Below, one piece after another: positions 26,802-37,854 of a stretch of DNA of 48,068 nucleotides; positions within the stretch are counted from its first letter, which is position 1; each line of letters begins with the position of its first letter. The notes beneath the pieces were generated by a model. That model was not told where the DNA came from. It saw nothing but the letters and a program-made list of their open reading frames with translations, and made no database searches. Position numbers and translations under genes: made by a program. The stretch comes from Syncephalis plumigaleata (taxonomy: Eukaryota > Zoopagomycota > Zoopagomycetes > Zoopagales > Piptocephalidaceae). The stretch covers positions 1 through 48,068 of the forward strand of contig JAIXMF010000067.1 in the NCBI GenBank assembly GCA_025201365.1, written 5' to 3'.

Positions 26802-27833
26802 CTATTGATAATTAATGGATGCGCGATAACGTTGCACATTCTTTGCATTCACGCTTTGAACGAGATTTCTAAAATCATTCAGGTATTTGTAGTAAAAGTC
26901 AACTCTAATGCGATGTACATGCACGAATTTATCCGAGTACAGTTTGGCCACATCCTTGAGTCTTGAATAAGAGTCGTTGGCGACATCCTCGAGACACTTG
27001 TGAGCGAGGCCAATGGAACTAAGGATTACATTGCCCACACTGACATCGTATCCGTAGTCGATGCATTGCCATAGCCTCGTGTCTGCCGGTGTATTACTCG
27101 CGTGCCTTGTAAAGTCATTCATTAAGTCTTTGGTGCTGGTGCCATAGCATGTATAACTCCAGCTGCCCTCGATGTAAGGCCGACGATCGATGAACCAGTT
27201 TGGCACGTTCTTGGTGCTATCCCGGTAGCGTCCGCTAAAGACAACCACTTGCTTGCGCTGATCGATCATTTGTCCCAGCGTGGGCCATGGCGCATTTGGA
27301 TCGGGACGTTCCAGCATTCGTCCGGCCAAGTATTTGTTAAGTCGGAAGATGGTGGTCCTCCCTGTTATTTCGGGATTGCCATCGTAGTCGCCGTACTCGA
27401 GAACGACCACTTCATTGGGATTCCTATCGATAAAGTCGCGCACCTGTTGCATATGGAGATCCAAATCAGGACCGATAGCACGTCCTTTCCCTGCACCATG
27501 ACATGAAATGGCGCGATCATTCTTATAGACACACGTGTCAATATCGAATGCACGAACACCGTCTCGTAGTTGTTGAGCAATATCATGGTCACGCTGATTG
27601 TTGTACAGACATTTGTTGGTATGAGGCAGACCAACGCAGTGCTTTTGCGTAATGCACAAACTTCTCAAATTGTAGGCCACCGAGTTGTGCGTACCCATGA
27701 AGGTGAATCGGTCAAATGGTAGGTCGCAATAATCGGGAGATCCATTACATGATCGGGCGGCATTAGTAGATGACAGGGCAGCAGTCAGAATGACGGTTAT
27801 CGTCGCAGCGGTTAGATATTTAATGGTCATCAT
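26802..27833 (-). CDS. secreted PLC-like phosphodiesterase (PI-PLC X-type fold), 343 aa
   Basis: A single exon. A signal peptide (MMTIKYLTAATITVILTAAL, cut near STNAA) is followed by a PLC-like TIM-barrel: DRFTFMGTHNSVAYN with catalytic-type His49, QLRDGVRAFDIDTC, ISCHGAG with the second catalytic-type His112, VVVLEYGDYDGN, and a late IEGSWSYTCYGT segment. The two histidines and the strand pattern match bacterial-like and fungal PI-PLC X-domain proteins that act on phosphatidylinositol or GPI-type substrates without Ca2+ dependence. Ten or so cysteines fit an extracellular, disulphide-bonded protein. It faces the secreted kinase-like gene tail to tail with 93 bases between the stops. Activity is inferred from the fold only. 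Two adjacent ATGs make the exact start ambiguous by one residue. Confidence 0.86.
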   Translation of the reverse strand: MMTIKYLTAATITVILTAALSSTNAARSCNGSPDYCDLPFDRFTFMGTHNSVAYNLRSLCITQKHCVGLPHTNKCLYNNQRDHDIAQQLRDGVRAFDIDTCVYKNDRAISCHGAGKGRAIGPDLDLHMQQVRDFIDRNPNEVVVLEYGDYDGNPEITGRTTIFRLNKYLAGRMLERPDPNAPWPTLGQMIDQRKQVVVFSGRYRDSTKNVPNWFIDRRPYIEGSWSYTCYGTSTKDLMNDFTRHASNTPADTRLWQCIDYGYDVSVGNVILSSIGLAHKCLEDVANDSYSRLKDVAKLYSDKFVHVHRIRVDFYYKYLNDFRNLVQSVNAKNVQRYRASINYQ

Positions 27834-28436
27834 GTTGATAGATTATTGTTGAAATTCGTTATTGTTTGATCAATTATTGAGGATAATGACAATGTGATCG
27901 TAAATGATTTGCATATAGGAATGCGTAAAGGAGTGTTGTTGTTAATAAGACAACTAAATGACAATCGAGTTATCCGCTGTCTTATATACTCGATGTTCAT
28001 GTCATTACCACTATCATGTTACTGATGAACACTCTACATTGCTTAACATTAATATTAATGAAATAGGCCATTTGTTGTTAATTAAGGTAGACCGACTCTT
28101 TTGTTATCCTCATAACGTGCTATTAATACTGTACCCATGAGATGGTTTGATGGAGTGCCTTATTCACGCATGCTACACGAATACATGAAGGCCTTGCTTC
28201 GCCATGACCATAATACAGTGGCTATTAGTTGATTCTGTACTATATACATGGATAGAATGCGCATTTAGTATCCACAGCCATAGCCGGTACCAACTATTTG
28301 GTGACGTATGAACTATGACAATTCATGTATAGAGGCCTAAGTCAAGCCTAATTAATTATGTAGGCGACATCACATTATAGTCTATGGACTACGATATTGA
28401 ATACCACCTAGATTGTAATTATAGCTTTTATTCTCT
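27834..28436. other. intergenic between PLC-like gene and ATP11
   Basis: Both neighbours are on the minus strand; this holds the promoter of the PLC-like gene and the 3' flank of ATP11, including a minus-strand AATAAA within the 10 bases after the ATP11 stop. No gene or repeat stands out. Confidence 0.5.
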
Positions 28437-29796
28437 TTAACCAAGTCGATTAACAGCATCGATAAGTTCCTCAAATTTAAATGTACTCGGCTGTCTGTGG
28501 AACTGTTCAACAAGCTTTTGTTTGTCTTGAGGTCCAGTCACGTAAAAGTCCTGTAGCATATAGACGAGCAAACGAGCATCTTCAGTCGTAATTAATGACT
28601 GACCCTCTTGCTTTTCGGTATCGCCCAATTCGCCGCGCATCAACACAATCTGTTTACTCTCAATGAGATCAGGATAATGCGTTATCACCAGATAGGGTCG
28701 AGCCTGCTCTCCTTGCAACTTGTACTCGGCCAACGACGTGAAATAGCACTGATGTCCGCTGAATTGAAGCCAGAAAAACTCGACTCCTTCCGAGCGTGGT
28801 AGTGGCAATACGAACTATACACGTCAGTGTTAGTGCCATAGGCCGATTGACGTTGTGTTCATGTTACACTAATAATGCTAGGCCACTTACCGAGGGAAAT
28901 GCTTGTGCACGGCTCATCAATTGACGATAGGTTTCGGCTGGTATTACCGCGGATAATTTACCAGGTTTACTACTATGATGTTGGTTCCAAATCTTGCCTA
29001 TAGCTTCAGGTTCCTTGTCCACAAGCATTTCCAGCTTAACAATGGAATCCAACGGCTAATACACATTTTATTAGTGATTCATTACCTTCATCTATTCAAT
29101 TGTATCACCTTTACACCATTAGGCCCTTCTCTTCTCTCGGATTGACTAATGGATGTCTGACTCGGTTCAATGGATACTGCAGACGTCGAGTCTAGTGCAG
29201 CTACACGTTCTTGTTCACGCGCTGATTTAAGCGCTTCTTTCTCCTGTTTCATGCGTTGTTGTTGCGCTTTATTCTCCAGCTCTGCAACTGATATGCCTAG
29301 ACTAAAGCTGCCATTAAGTATTGCAAATCAAGTGGTTTTCTTTACGCAACTACCAAATACCTTGCTGCCTTCTCTTTTAACTTTTCCGCATATTTATGAC
29401 GATAATAATCCGCGGTATCCGATTGAGCAGAATTGGCACGAAGTTGTTGCACGTCTCTATATCAACGTATACATACACGCATATTAGTATTTATTGGCTC
29501 CTCCTCGTTGTATTGCTCACAATCCCACTCGAGATTTAATTTTACGGGCGTACCGTTCAGCAGGAGAGAGTGCCGCTTCACCACTGCCAATACCTTTCGT
29601 GTGCGTAGTGGCCGAGCGTGTAGGCAAAGCTATTCGATAGGATAGTGTTAAGACAGCGAGTGAGTTGCCATTGTTACTCGTCATACATACCCGCGTTAAC
29701 GATGAGTTGGCTTCCTGTTTGCGGACCAGAATTAGCCGGACTATGCAATGCCGAGTTAGATCGGGCCAGTAGTCGTGGCCAGCGTCCGTGCAACAT
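28437..29796 (-). CDS. ATP11: mitochondrial F1-ATPase assembly chaperone Atp11/ATPAF1, 350 aa
   Basis: Six exons (29796-29691, 29629-29521, 29456-29361, 29307-29109, 29055-28891, 28814-28437) total 350 codons plus stop. The N-terminus (MLHGRWPRLLARSNSAL) is rich in Arg, Leu and Ser without acids, as in a mitochondrial presequence. A charged helical linker (AEKLKEKAA, MKQEKEALKSAREQE) leads to the family core: LEMLVDKEPEAIGKIWNQHH, LSAVIPAETYRQL, then FVLPLPRSEGVEFFWLQFSG, QCYFTSLAEYKL, ARPYLVITHYPDL, KQIVLMRGELGD, and ARLLVYMLQDFY. Atp11 binds free F1 beta subunits in the matrix until alpha joins them. The ATG at 29796 has A at -3; an ATG 9 bases upstream would add MYK. It is divergent from the UGO1-like gene. 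Confidence 0.94.
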
Positions 29797-30269
29797 TTTA
29801 TACATAGGTAAATGGAGAGAAAAGTGTACAGAGTTAAAAAATAAAATGAAAACTACGAAGTTAATACGCAAGCGAATACCGCAGATATTGCAATTCAGCT
29901 CTATAATCCACTAGTATCAATTGGCATTAATCAATGATTCTACATATAATACATATAATTACGTAGAATACATAGTTGATCAATAAGCATGGTAGTATCC
30001 ATGCCATTCTATATGAATATAGTTGCGTATTCAACTGGTTAACATAGCAAATACAGATACACGATATGATAAACACACGGTGATGATTTCACCAATACCC
30101 GACTGACGTCCTTGTTCCTTTTTATTCTAATCTCGATTCGTCACGTCTTCTTCTTCGTTTCCTACTCCATTATTGACGCGTACTCGCTATAGCCATAAAC
30201 TAGTCTACGTCTATTACTACTACTACTGTTACTGCTGATTATTGGCGTATTGTAGAATAGTATAACGCA
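29797..30269. promoter_or_regulatory. bidirectional upstream region of ATP11 and UGO1-like gene
   Basis: A 473-bp stretch separates two divergent start codons, both for mitochondrial proteins. It is AT-rich with no ORF of note. A shared promoter is plausible from geometry alone; I did not identify specific operator sites. Confidence 0.45.
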
Positions 30270-32066
30270 ATGTCGGACTTTGGTGCACCGGTGCCTCCAC
30301 CAGAGTATGTTTACGAGCCGTTTCGACCTAAATTGTCGGACCCGCTACGTACGCAACCAACGCAATTCGTGCCACCCAGTCGTGATCCACGCGAAGCCAC
30401 CATGGACTATTATCGCGGACTTGAAGATCAAGCGGCAGCTGCTAATGCGACGTCATCAGCACGCGACCGCTTTTCCTTTCATAATGGTGCCTCGACACCC
30501 GGTCGACAACTAGGCTCGTTTGCCATGTTGAAATATCTCTCACTAGCGGTGATGTCACCCTTTGAAGTGGCCGCCACTCTCGTGCAAATCCAATGGCTAC
30601 CCAACAACGCGACACTCTATCGGTTACAACAGCAGGAACACGCTAGAATGCTTAATTCATCCGATGATGATTATCTAGACAATGAAGATGACGAAGATGA
30701 ACTAGGCTCACAATTGTCGGATCCTTATCTGGTAAGTGGATATTGCTGCTGCAATGAAGTAGTACTTACTATGATAATCGTAATTAGTCAGATCGTACCT
30801 ATGACTCGGATGATCCCGAGTATTATGATCCACGACGTCGACCTGGACCACGATCACCTAAGAGTGTACCGAAACCCACAGCAACAAAATCGACATCACT
30901 TACTAAACGTAGTGGCATAACAAAGGATTCAGCTGGATATATTACCGCTACAAATCCCTACATTGATGCCACGCGACCTATCTACCAGTTCTATCCAGTA
31001 CAAGGAGGAGCCCTATCTATGATTAAAGCTATTTGGCGACATGATGACGAGGGTCTATTCTCACTATGGAAAGGTAAGTTATCCCCATATATACATATAC
31101 ATATATATATATTGCTTATTGTATTCTACTATTCAAGGTCAAACTACACATTGGATTAGAGAGATGGGACATGAAATGATACAGCCTACATTTGAAGGCT
31201 ACATGAATGATGCCTTTGGATTATATGACGACACAATCCCATTACATCATCTAGATCGAGCATTCCCTAATTTTGCTACTATGGTGGGTAGTCATCTAAT
31301 TACAGGCTGGTTACTTAGTCCACTGGATCTAGTACGTACACGGTAAGTGTAAATACAACACAACAATAATCCTATCAGAATAGCATACTAATCATCATCT
31401 ATTTATTATACTAGCATGATTGCACAGACTAGTAATACACAACATCGTCGTTATAGCAATCCAATTCAAGCATTAGTCGACACGATATCAGGCGAACATC
31501 GCGGTTCACTTTGGTCACTCTATTTCTCACCTAGTCTACTCGTACCTACACTCATTGTCTACACGATAACACCTATACTACGCCATGCTACCCCACTTAT
31601 TATTGATCGATGCTTCGGTATTACAGCTGCTGATGCACCTACACGATTTGCTCTATGGGAACTAGGTCTGAATACTATGGGATTAGCCATTATTCGACCA
31701 GTTGAAACTATTCGACGTCGCTTACAAGTGCAAGCTTACGGTGGTGGACGTGAATTAGAGACGTGTGTCGCTGTTGGACATAACTATCGCGGTTTCTGGG
31801 ATTGTTTCTACCGTATTGTCACCGAAGAGGGTGGTAAACGTACATCACGCCCACAACAACAGCAACAGCAACAACGACATCGCACATCACCATCCACCAC
31901 TACTACTACTAAACAATCAATGGAGAAACTATCTCCAGTATCATGGTGGGATTCCTGGGGTATTCAAGGACTCTATCGTGGATTCATGGTAGATACCGCA
32001 TTGAATGTAGCACACACTCTAGTAAGAATGACGGGCAGTATCCCAGATGAATTAGAAGAATGGTAA
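30270..32066 (+). CDS. UGO1: Ugo1-like mitochondrial carrier-family outer-membrane protein, 534 aa
   Basis: Four exons (30270-30731, 30788-31073, 31138-31342, 31415-32066) give 534 aa. The N-terminus is Pro-rich and acidic (PVPPPEYVYEPFRPKL), followed by carrier-like segments with degenerate PX[DE]XX[KR] signatures: MSPFEVAATLVQIQW, LSPLDLVRTRM and RPVETIRRRLQVQ. An acidic Asp/Glu linker and a Pro/Arg/Lys linker separate the first and second carrier-type repeats. Tail sequences WGIQGLYRGFMVD and ALNVAHTLVRM fit a last carrier repeat. Degenerate carrier repeats with long soluble linkers are typical of Ugo1, which links the outer- and inner-membrane fusion GTPases Fzo1 and Mgm1. A Gln-rich/Thr-rich insertion lies near residue 460-480. 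AATAAA copies follow the stop. Other divergent carriers cannot be excluded. Confidence 0.84.
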
Positions 32067-32085
32067 ATAAAATGAAATAAATAAA
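32066..32085 (+). terminator. clustered AATAAA poly(A) signals after UGO1-like gene
   Basis: Three overlapping or closely spaced AATAAA hexamers begin at the last base of the stop codon. The gap to the SLD3 start is only 134 bases, so a strong 3' end signal is expected here. Confidence 0.5.
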
Positions 32086-32200
32086 TACGACGATGTATTT
32101 CATACTAGCCTATTTTATTTTACTTTTATATCAAAATATCATATCTTGTTCTCTCTTTTAACACTAACACATTCATATACTCATATACTCATATATTCAT

Positions 32201-35200
32201 ATGACTACCAGCAGTTCAGTGAGTAGTAATCTGCATAATGATGGTAAGCGTATGCATACAACCAATACACCACATATGGTATTCGGTTCACCATCAATGA
32301 GAACGAGATCTACACCGCGTGTATTATTCATTATCGATACTAGTCTACTATCAGTATCGAATACTGACACTGCCACACCTACCAATGTCATTGAGTCTAT
32401 TATGAAATGTCTAGTACAAACACTAGTCTATCTATCACGCTATGTGGACAGTCGTATACAATGGACATATCCTTGAATAGACTACAATTACTCTATAATA
32501 GTTGATATCATTCTTAACCTAATATTGCTTACTTATAGACTCTATAATCCTATGACACAGCAATGGATTCAACCTAAAGAGATGTCTACATCATTAGGAT
32601 TAACAAGTACACGCTTACATGATACTAGTAGTGAATTGAAACCCGCTACTAAAGAATCGATAGATGTACTATGTCGAACACTAGCCTCTATTTGCTCAAC
32701 TACAACAACAACTACAACTACAGAAGCATCTTCATTTGTTGATGGATGGTCAGATTGTATAAGACAAATACCACACCATACAATACAATGGAATGAATCG
32801 AGTGTACATGATCACTTTCAAACACCTGTACATCCAACAAGACATCGTGATCCTCGTCAACTTGTCAAGAATTATGCATACATAATAGGACAACTACCAA
32901 TGAATAAGGAACAGCTATGTCAAATGGATCCTCAATCATTAATGGCATCTAATAGTATGACATCGCTAGACAAGTATACACGAGATACATGGATTCATAC
33001 AATGACGGGAAATCATCATGATACAACACGACATCAATTAGTGTATGAAGAGCGAATATCACTTAATTGGTGGCTAATACCACTAGTAGATACTAATATT
33101 CAATGTCCAACGGTAAACTACATGAATAACTACTACTAAGTAAATAAGAAATAGATTAATGTGTATTACTAGATGACTAGATTAGTGAAACAACAATGGA
33201 ATACTATACTTTGTCATTATAGTGGTCGATTACTTGATACTACTCAATCACAATTGATTCAAACCATCTTGCCATTCTCAGCCTATTATCGACATTATCG
33301 TGTAAGGGAATTGGATCGATCATACGCAGAAAAAGATAGAAAGCGAATAGATGAAATGAAGCGTAAAACACGATTATTCCAACTATCTTGGTGTCCTACA
33401 TCATCTGTAGATGATATATCAACACAATCTATTACTTTATCATTCTATGCAATGAAAGAAGATCCATCATTGTCAATGATGAAGCATCCATGGTATGTAG
33501 TCTATATACATTGATCATATTGAATATAAATAACATTGACTAATGAATACTTATAAAGTAATGGCCATCTAATTATAAAGCAACGAATAGAACTGTCATA
33601 CATTGATTGGTATCGAGTAATGACATCTAATAGGAACAAGTTCAATAGTGCATTAATTTGTACTACAACAGACACTATAGAAGATACTGAACATCATTCA
33701 TGGTATTATCATATGATACAACAATTGAAGCAAACACAACAATGTGCATTAGTATGTGTGACATCAATGCAAGCAACTGACAATGAGTTGAATGATACAA
33801 CAAGCTATGCATTACTTGTGGCATTAACTGATACAATAGCCGGATTTCATTATATATCTAATGATTATTATGAACTATTACAGGTAATACATTTAATAGT
33901 AAAATACATCTAATAAATAACTAAACAGTATCGTGATATAGAAACAAATAACCGATCCTAATACTACTAGTAACAATACAGGTGAGTATTATGACATATA
34001 TATATACTAATAATTAACATGAATAGATTGTTACAAATGGATATTTCAACCATGGATGATTGAGTATTGGTGGGGTGAATGTGTGGTTGATGACACTCCT
34101 CGAGTACATCGATGGCTACAATCAACAATGAAGCCATGTAATACTACACTCAATAATGTGTCTAGTATGACAAGTAAGCTTACATTGAATGAACAACCAT
34201 TACAACGACATCAATTGGATTATATACTTGGATGTATAGAACATCGACAACGGTGGGTGTCTCATTTAACTTGTCATTCATCTAGTCTAATCAGTGATCT
34301 ATTACATTACAAAGTATACTAGTTGATAAATCAAAGAATGCTTTAGTAGAATCTAATGAGAATATACCGAATAATGAAGAGGAGGCTATGCAACAATTAA
34401 TTCGTCATTATTACATGACACTTTACTTGATAGAGAATGATAAAGAACAGGTAATGCGAATAGTATTAATAGTGATAGTGATAGTGGTAGTAATACGTGT
34501 AATCTAGTCAACAAATACATTATCATTTGTTAGTGAATTACGACGAATACGTGAACTATTCAAACAGAAGGAATGGTCGATAGAACGGGTAATGTTAACT
34601 ATGATATACATCAGTTATTGAGTAATTACTAATAGGATGATAACTAGTTGCATACATGGATTAATGCGAGTATCATGACAGTGGATGGATTAACTCGACG
34701 AATGGCACTACTATCTAATCGTTATAGAGCAATCAAGAATGGAGACAACATATGTGAAGATGAATTGACGATAGATGTACATGAACAACCGTATATTGAA
34801 CAGATACTACAACAGACATCGACACCATCATGGACATGGCTTAAATTACGTAGGTGAGTAACCTAGTCTATTAGTAATAATTATATAGATATATATGTAT
34901 ATTAATATGATGATTAGTGTTGAATTACAAATTGTATTATTATTAGAAAGCGTAATGTTAAGAACAGATACTATTGAGCAATTAAAGATTGAGACTAAGG
35001 ATCAAGAACGAATGCAACAATGGGTAGACAAGTTATGTATATGGGCGAGTTTCGTAGATTATTCGAGTATGATGAGTGGTAATAATACTAGTGCCATCTC
35101 ATCTGGTATACATCAGAACACGACTGATCCATTGATTCTACTCCATGATGGATTAATGACTAGGTAAGTTATATGATCACATGTATATATACAGACTAGT

Positions 35201-36364
35201 AATGGACATGTTATAGTTATGGAGAACAATTACAGCCATTACTTCAAATACTGCATCAAACCTATGAGCATGATGATAAAGAGAAGCGTGATGATACACT
35301 TACATCAACACTAGGGAAGCGTACACGTTCCACGACATCAACACGGGCCATGTCATTGTTATCCAAGGCGAGATCTAAACAACGATTAGATAATAGTTCA
35401 TCATTGTCATCGTCGTCATCACTTTCTATTACACAATCAGTATCACCGATACCTCGACGTAGACGACGCAGACATGATCCTGATTGTATTCCTGAACGTC
35501 ATGGTGTCAATACAGGACGATTTCCCTTTCATCATCGACAAGTCTATCTTGATCCAAAAGTGCATTTGAGTAAGACGGAGAAACGACCCAGCTCAACTAG
35601 AACAAGACGTCTTTCATCGGCCAGTGCCACATCCAATGAATCATCGGCGACATCATTCCTATCTAAACGATCCATGGATGCATTACCGATTAGTGCAACC
35701 ACCAGTACTGACAATAGTATTGGTAAGTAATACCATGATGCATACTCGTACAACACCTGTCATACTAATATGAATGGCTATTAGTAGGTACACCATGTTC
35801 TCGTCGTACACGCGATTGTCTAGTTCCTGAATCACCGGTAATCTAGTGGAATTAATTGAATGGTCATATACTGATCCATATCATGTTTATTAGGCAACTG
35901 CTCATTATCATCGTAATGAACAATGGGAACAAGATCAGCGTGCATCATCATCATCATCATCATCAAGTACAACGGCTGAACCGAGTCATCTATCTCATCA
36001 ACAACGACAGCAGCAGCATGATATTATGACGACACCACGTCATCAACGACGTGCACCATGGTTGTTATCGAAAACACCACAAAAGCATAATGCATATCAA
36101 GAAGATGATGATGACGATACACTACTGCAACAATTACTTAGTTCACCTAGTAATTATCGACGATCAGGCGGTAATCGTCTCTCCTCTAATCGTATTCATT
36201 TCGATAGCCCTACATCAATGAGATCACAGACACTAGTCATACAAGAGACACCTGTTAAACGATCAGGTCGACTCATTGACTTGCTCGCTCTAGCTAACTC
36301 GAACACAGAACAAGATAGTACAACATCTAATCATTGTAATAATAATAATAGCAAGAACACTTAA
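32201..36364 (+). CDS. SLD3: replication initiation factor Sld3/Treslin (TICRR) homologue, 1150 aa, 13 exons
   Basis: Exons: 32201-32466, 32533-33112, 33173-33492, 33559-33883, 33942-33981, 34027-34252, 34315-34450, 34508-34588, 34648-34853, 34918-35163, 35217-35722, 35788-35837, 35894-36364; together exactly 1151 codons. The N-terminus resembles the Treslin N-terminal region: RVLFIIDTSLL, then a helix, then RIQWTYRLYNP. The middle holds the Sld3/Treslin (STD) signature: SVELQIVLLLESVML at about 727 and MQQWVDKLCIWASF at about 765. The C-terminal third is disordered, basic and rich in SP/TP sites (SPIPRRRRRR, TTPRHQRR, SPTSMRS, ETPVKRSGR), the expected targets of CDK. Sld3 recruits Cdc45 to loaded MCM and, when phosphorylated, binds Dpb11/TopBP1. 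Several exons are tiny (40 and 50 nt). Intron 1 is a probable U12-type AT-AC intron. Convergent with YKT6. Confidence 0.82.
32467..32532 (+). other. probable U12-type AT-AC intron in SLD3
   Basis: The 5' end is ATATCCTT, an exact match to the U12-type donor consensus. TTCTTAAC at 32511-32518 matches the U12 branch site, with its A 15 nt before the terminal AC. Removing it gives TGG ACT TAT AGA (Trp-Thr-Tyr-Arg), which restores the Treslin-like motif. No GT donor in the last 30 exon bases gives an open junction. An AT-AG variant ending at 32538 is also in frame. Confidence 0.85.
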
Positions 36365-36366
36365 TG

Positions 36367-36372
36367 AATAAA
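36367..36372 (+). terminator. AATAAA poly(A) signal of SLD3
   Basis: AATAAA lies three bases beyond the SLD3 stop codon. The convergent YKT6 stop is only 65 bases away, so the two 3' ends probably overlap. Confidence 0.45.
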
Positions 36373-36429
36373 AAAGCGTATTATTAGGATAAAGGCATAA
36401 TACAATAAATGATCCAGTCATCTATGTGG

Positions 36430-37262
36430 TTACATAAGACTGCAGCAAGAGTTTTGTTTCTTGGCCGACTTGTAGAACACTTTCGATTGACTCGATAACA
36501 TGTCCGATTTCTCCACTAGACTATCTAGTTTCTCTCCTCGTTGTAACACGGATTCGATTGTTTTATGCTATTCATCAAATAGAGTGATTATAGTTTAGTA
36601 TGCACTGTATGAATGAGATGACACTCTTTTTTTTTACTTACTAGAACGATCTTCGTGTCATCCAACTCTTGTTGCACTTTAATAATTGTATCTGCCTGAC
36701 GTGGATCTTGATATCTGGTCAAGTAGTTTTTAAGCGATGGCCACACCAAACCTGGTTGACGATTGCTTTGGGGCACTTGTTGCGCAAACTCATCAAGCAT
36801 CTTGTTCAGTAGAGAATACGCCACTCTTGGTGGATATTCACGATCCACGATCATAACACCGGATATACCGTCAAATCGACGATAAGCATGAGCCACGAAA
36901 TCTTTAATGATGTGATTAATTCATCGAATATGACGTAAGTAGTGGTGACACTATAGAAACCATTTACTTATGGCTACACTACACTATTCACTTACTATCC
37001 TGTTCAACACTTTGACGCTGACCAATATCGGTACGTTCAGCGATAGTACGTATAAAGAATGGAAGGAACTCCTTAACACTGCAATAAAGAGGTCAGCACT
37101 ATTGTAAATAGATGGGTTGACAACGTATACTAGTAATAACAGTATATATATATCGACTTACCCCATACGTTCAAAGAAACCAAAGTGTGATAGTTCCAGT
37201 TCAGAGGCAAGCAACTCCTGTGTCTCTTCACCTGCACATACACCAACAGCGAATACCTTCAT
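36430..37262 (-). CDS. YKT6: R-SNARE Ykt6, 193 aa
   Basis: Four exons (37262-37162, 37078-36996, 36901-36642, 36567-36430) give 193 aa. The longin domain (1-120) shows [57 protein letters not shown] and LLNKMLDEF. The SNARE motif follows: [39 protein letters not shown] with the zero-layer Arg, and [21 protein letters not shown]. The C-terminus CCSLM carries the palmitoylated and farnesylated cysteine pair as a CAAX-type box, so the protein cycles between cytosol and membranes. It acts in ER-Golgi, vacuole and autophagosome fusion. The start at 37262 is fixed by the conserved N-terminal strand. Its promoter side faces transposon copy 2 and the TSC1 gene. Confidence 0.97.
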
Positions 37263-37854
37263 AGTTACTAATAGAATGAATAAGGTCAAGATGAATAAAG
37301 GGAAGGAAAGAAAGAAAGAAAGAGATAACTGGATGGTGAGTAACTTGAGAGAAGAGGAGTAAATTAGAACGTTTCAGTCAATGGCATGTCTTTGCCATAT
37401 CATACATTCATTGTGTTACAATAGCTTCATTGATATACCTATATCTCATGATAAATCACGACAATTGTAAATATGTCAGCAGTTCCTACCTGACCAGATC
37501 ACGACAACATCAGTTGATCTCGGCTATGACGACAACGTTCACCGTCAGTCTGTAGATCTATTAATATTATCAATTAGTTGAGCAGTCATAAGTGAATCTT
37601 GTGATTCTATATTGCTATTACTATTATATTTCTACTTATCTAATTATTATTATAAATACTTCACCATTATCTTGTAAATAAAGAAGTAACGAATTAACTA
37701 TCAATCTCTCTCTGTGTCTACTTGTGTTTTAAAGTGTTTATTTAAATTGTCTTACTTTCTCTCTATCGTTAGCTACAACGTTAACAATTGGATCAATCAA
37801 CAACAACAACAACAACAACAATTCTACTCTCCTTTACTGCTTGTCTATTATCTA
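37263..37854. other. YKT6 upstream region
   Basis: Gene-free. It holds a GGAAAGAAAGAAAGAAAG run just upstream of YKT6, a 24-base (CAA)n tract at 37799-37822, and AT-rich DNA. No conserved ORF. The short frames at 37714-38015 are shadows of the CAA tract and the transposon. Confidence 0.5.
37799..37822. repeat. (CAA)n microsatellite
   Basis: Eight CAA units, with no coding context, about 30 bases from the left end of transposon copy 2. Confidence 0.9.
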
